NCBI GenBank assembly: GCA_025449515.1
Contig: JANWJI010000132.1
Span: 1 to 5,423 of the forward strand
DNA: 5,423 nt
Direction of reading: 5' to 3'
Source of the DNA: Nitrososphaeraceae archaeon
GTDB taxonomy: Archaea; Thermoproteota; Nitrososphaeria; Nitrososphaerales; Nitrososphaeraceae
Shown here piece by piece: positions 5,126 to 5,423 of the stretch. The notes beneath the pieces were generated by a model that had not been told where the DNA came from, did not search any database, and worked only from the letters and a program-made list of their open reading frames with translations. The translations under genes were made by a program, and so were the position numbers. The number at the start of each line of letters is the position of its first letter. Position 1 is the first letter of the stretch.

Positions 5126-5423
5126 CTGATAATAACAATAGATCGTCTGAACATCCAGATAAATGTTTTCGAGATGATAAACAGTGCAATGCTACAGTAT
5201 ATCTAGCTTTCAAATAAACTAAAGGAAAAAGCAATAGTAGAGAGCATAGGCATTTACAGAGGGACAAATATTGTAGTCACTCTCAATCATGGTTGCAAAA
5301 AGACTATAATTTCATGTATCTATTCAAAGTGGACTAAAATGATAAGTGATTTTGAAAAACAGGCAGAGAGAAAAAATCTGTCAAAGGATGACATTTTAGA
5401 TATTTCAGACTTACTAGATGACA
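5122..5423 (+). pseudogene. Third operon ORF, one-base frameshift, runs off the window
   Basis: The ATG at 5122 (ATGA overlap with the previous stop, good Shine-Dalgarno site) opens a 31-residue frame ending DDKQCNATVYLAFK and TAA at 5215. One base over, a second frame is open from 5207 to the window end and reads NKLKEKAIVESIGIYRGTNI, then VVTLNHGCKKTIISC and an acidic helical stretch (FEKQAERKNLSKDDILDISD). Removing one A from the AAA at 5212-5214 joins them smoothly as VYLAFNKLKEKAIVE. The second frame has no start codon before ATG 5339, so it is best seen as the continuation of the first. The combined protein exceeds 99 residues and is incomplete here. The shift may be a mutation, a sequencing error or, less likely, recoding. 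No family is recognised. Confidence 0.5.

Noticed and set aside
5076..5267. Minus-strand open frame of 63 codons at the right end
   Set aside because: It lies antisense to the end of the Cys-rich gene and the start of the third operon gene, both supported by Shine-Dalgarno sites. It is Leu/Ser/Cys-rich as expected of a shadow.

Overview
The window looks like an AT-rich accessory segment of an archaeal chromosome, most likely from an ammonia-oxidising Nitrososphaerales thaumarchaeote such as Nitrosocosmicus or Nitrososphaera. The lineage is an inference. It rests on archaeal TATA boxes 25-36 bases upstream of starts, a first gene that appears leaderless followed by genes with GGTGAT Shine-Dalgarno sites, and protein families with close thaumarchaeal relatives as I remember them (zinc ribbon, TMEM175-type channel, F420-type LLM oxidoreductase).

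Layout. Positions 1-332 hold no gene, only a nested inverted repeat. A Gly-rich small protein of unknown function follows on the minus strand (333-794). After a hairpin terminator (941-970) comes a run of damaged minus-strand genes: a short GC-richer coding remnant (1011-1147), a TMEM175-family channel gene broken by two single-base shifts (1188-1855), and a frameshifted remnant (2042-2300) that abuts an 18-base piece of a tRNA 3' end (2280-2297). A plus-strand coiled-coil ORF with an internal stop (2415-2624) meets, tail to tail, the best preserved enzyme gene of the window. That gene is an intact MDR-superfamily zinc-type alcohol dehydrogenase-like oxidoreductase (2621-3805, minus), with two inverted repeats in its promoter region. 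Next is the C-terminal half of an LLM-family oxidoreductase (4022-4537, minus), cut off where a plus-strand coiled-coil tail begins (4456-4674).

The right end holds a compact plus-strand operon. A TATA box drives a tiny zinc-ribbon protein (4720-4899). This overlaps a Cys-rich small protein (4880-5125), whose stop codon overlaps the start of a third ORF (5122 to the window edge) in an ATGA junction. The two downstream genes each carry a GGTGAT-type ribosome site. The third ORF appears frameshifted once and runs off the window.

Taken together, this looks like a recombination and decay zone: gene halves, a tRNA fragment and several one-base frameshifts surround two or three intact genes. The frameshifts could also be assembly errors, because most are single-base and one lies in a seven-T run. 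The Cys-rich mini-operon is the best candidate for an undescribed functional unit; its function cannot be read from the sequence.
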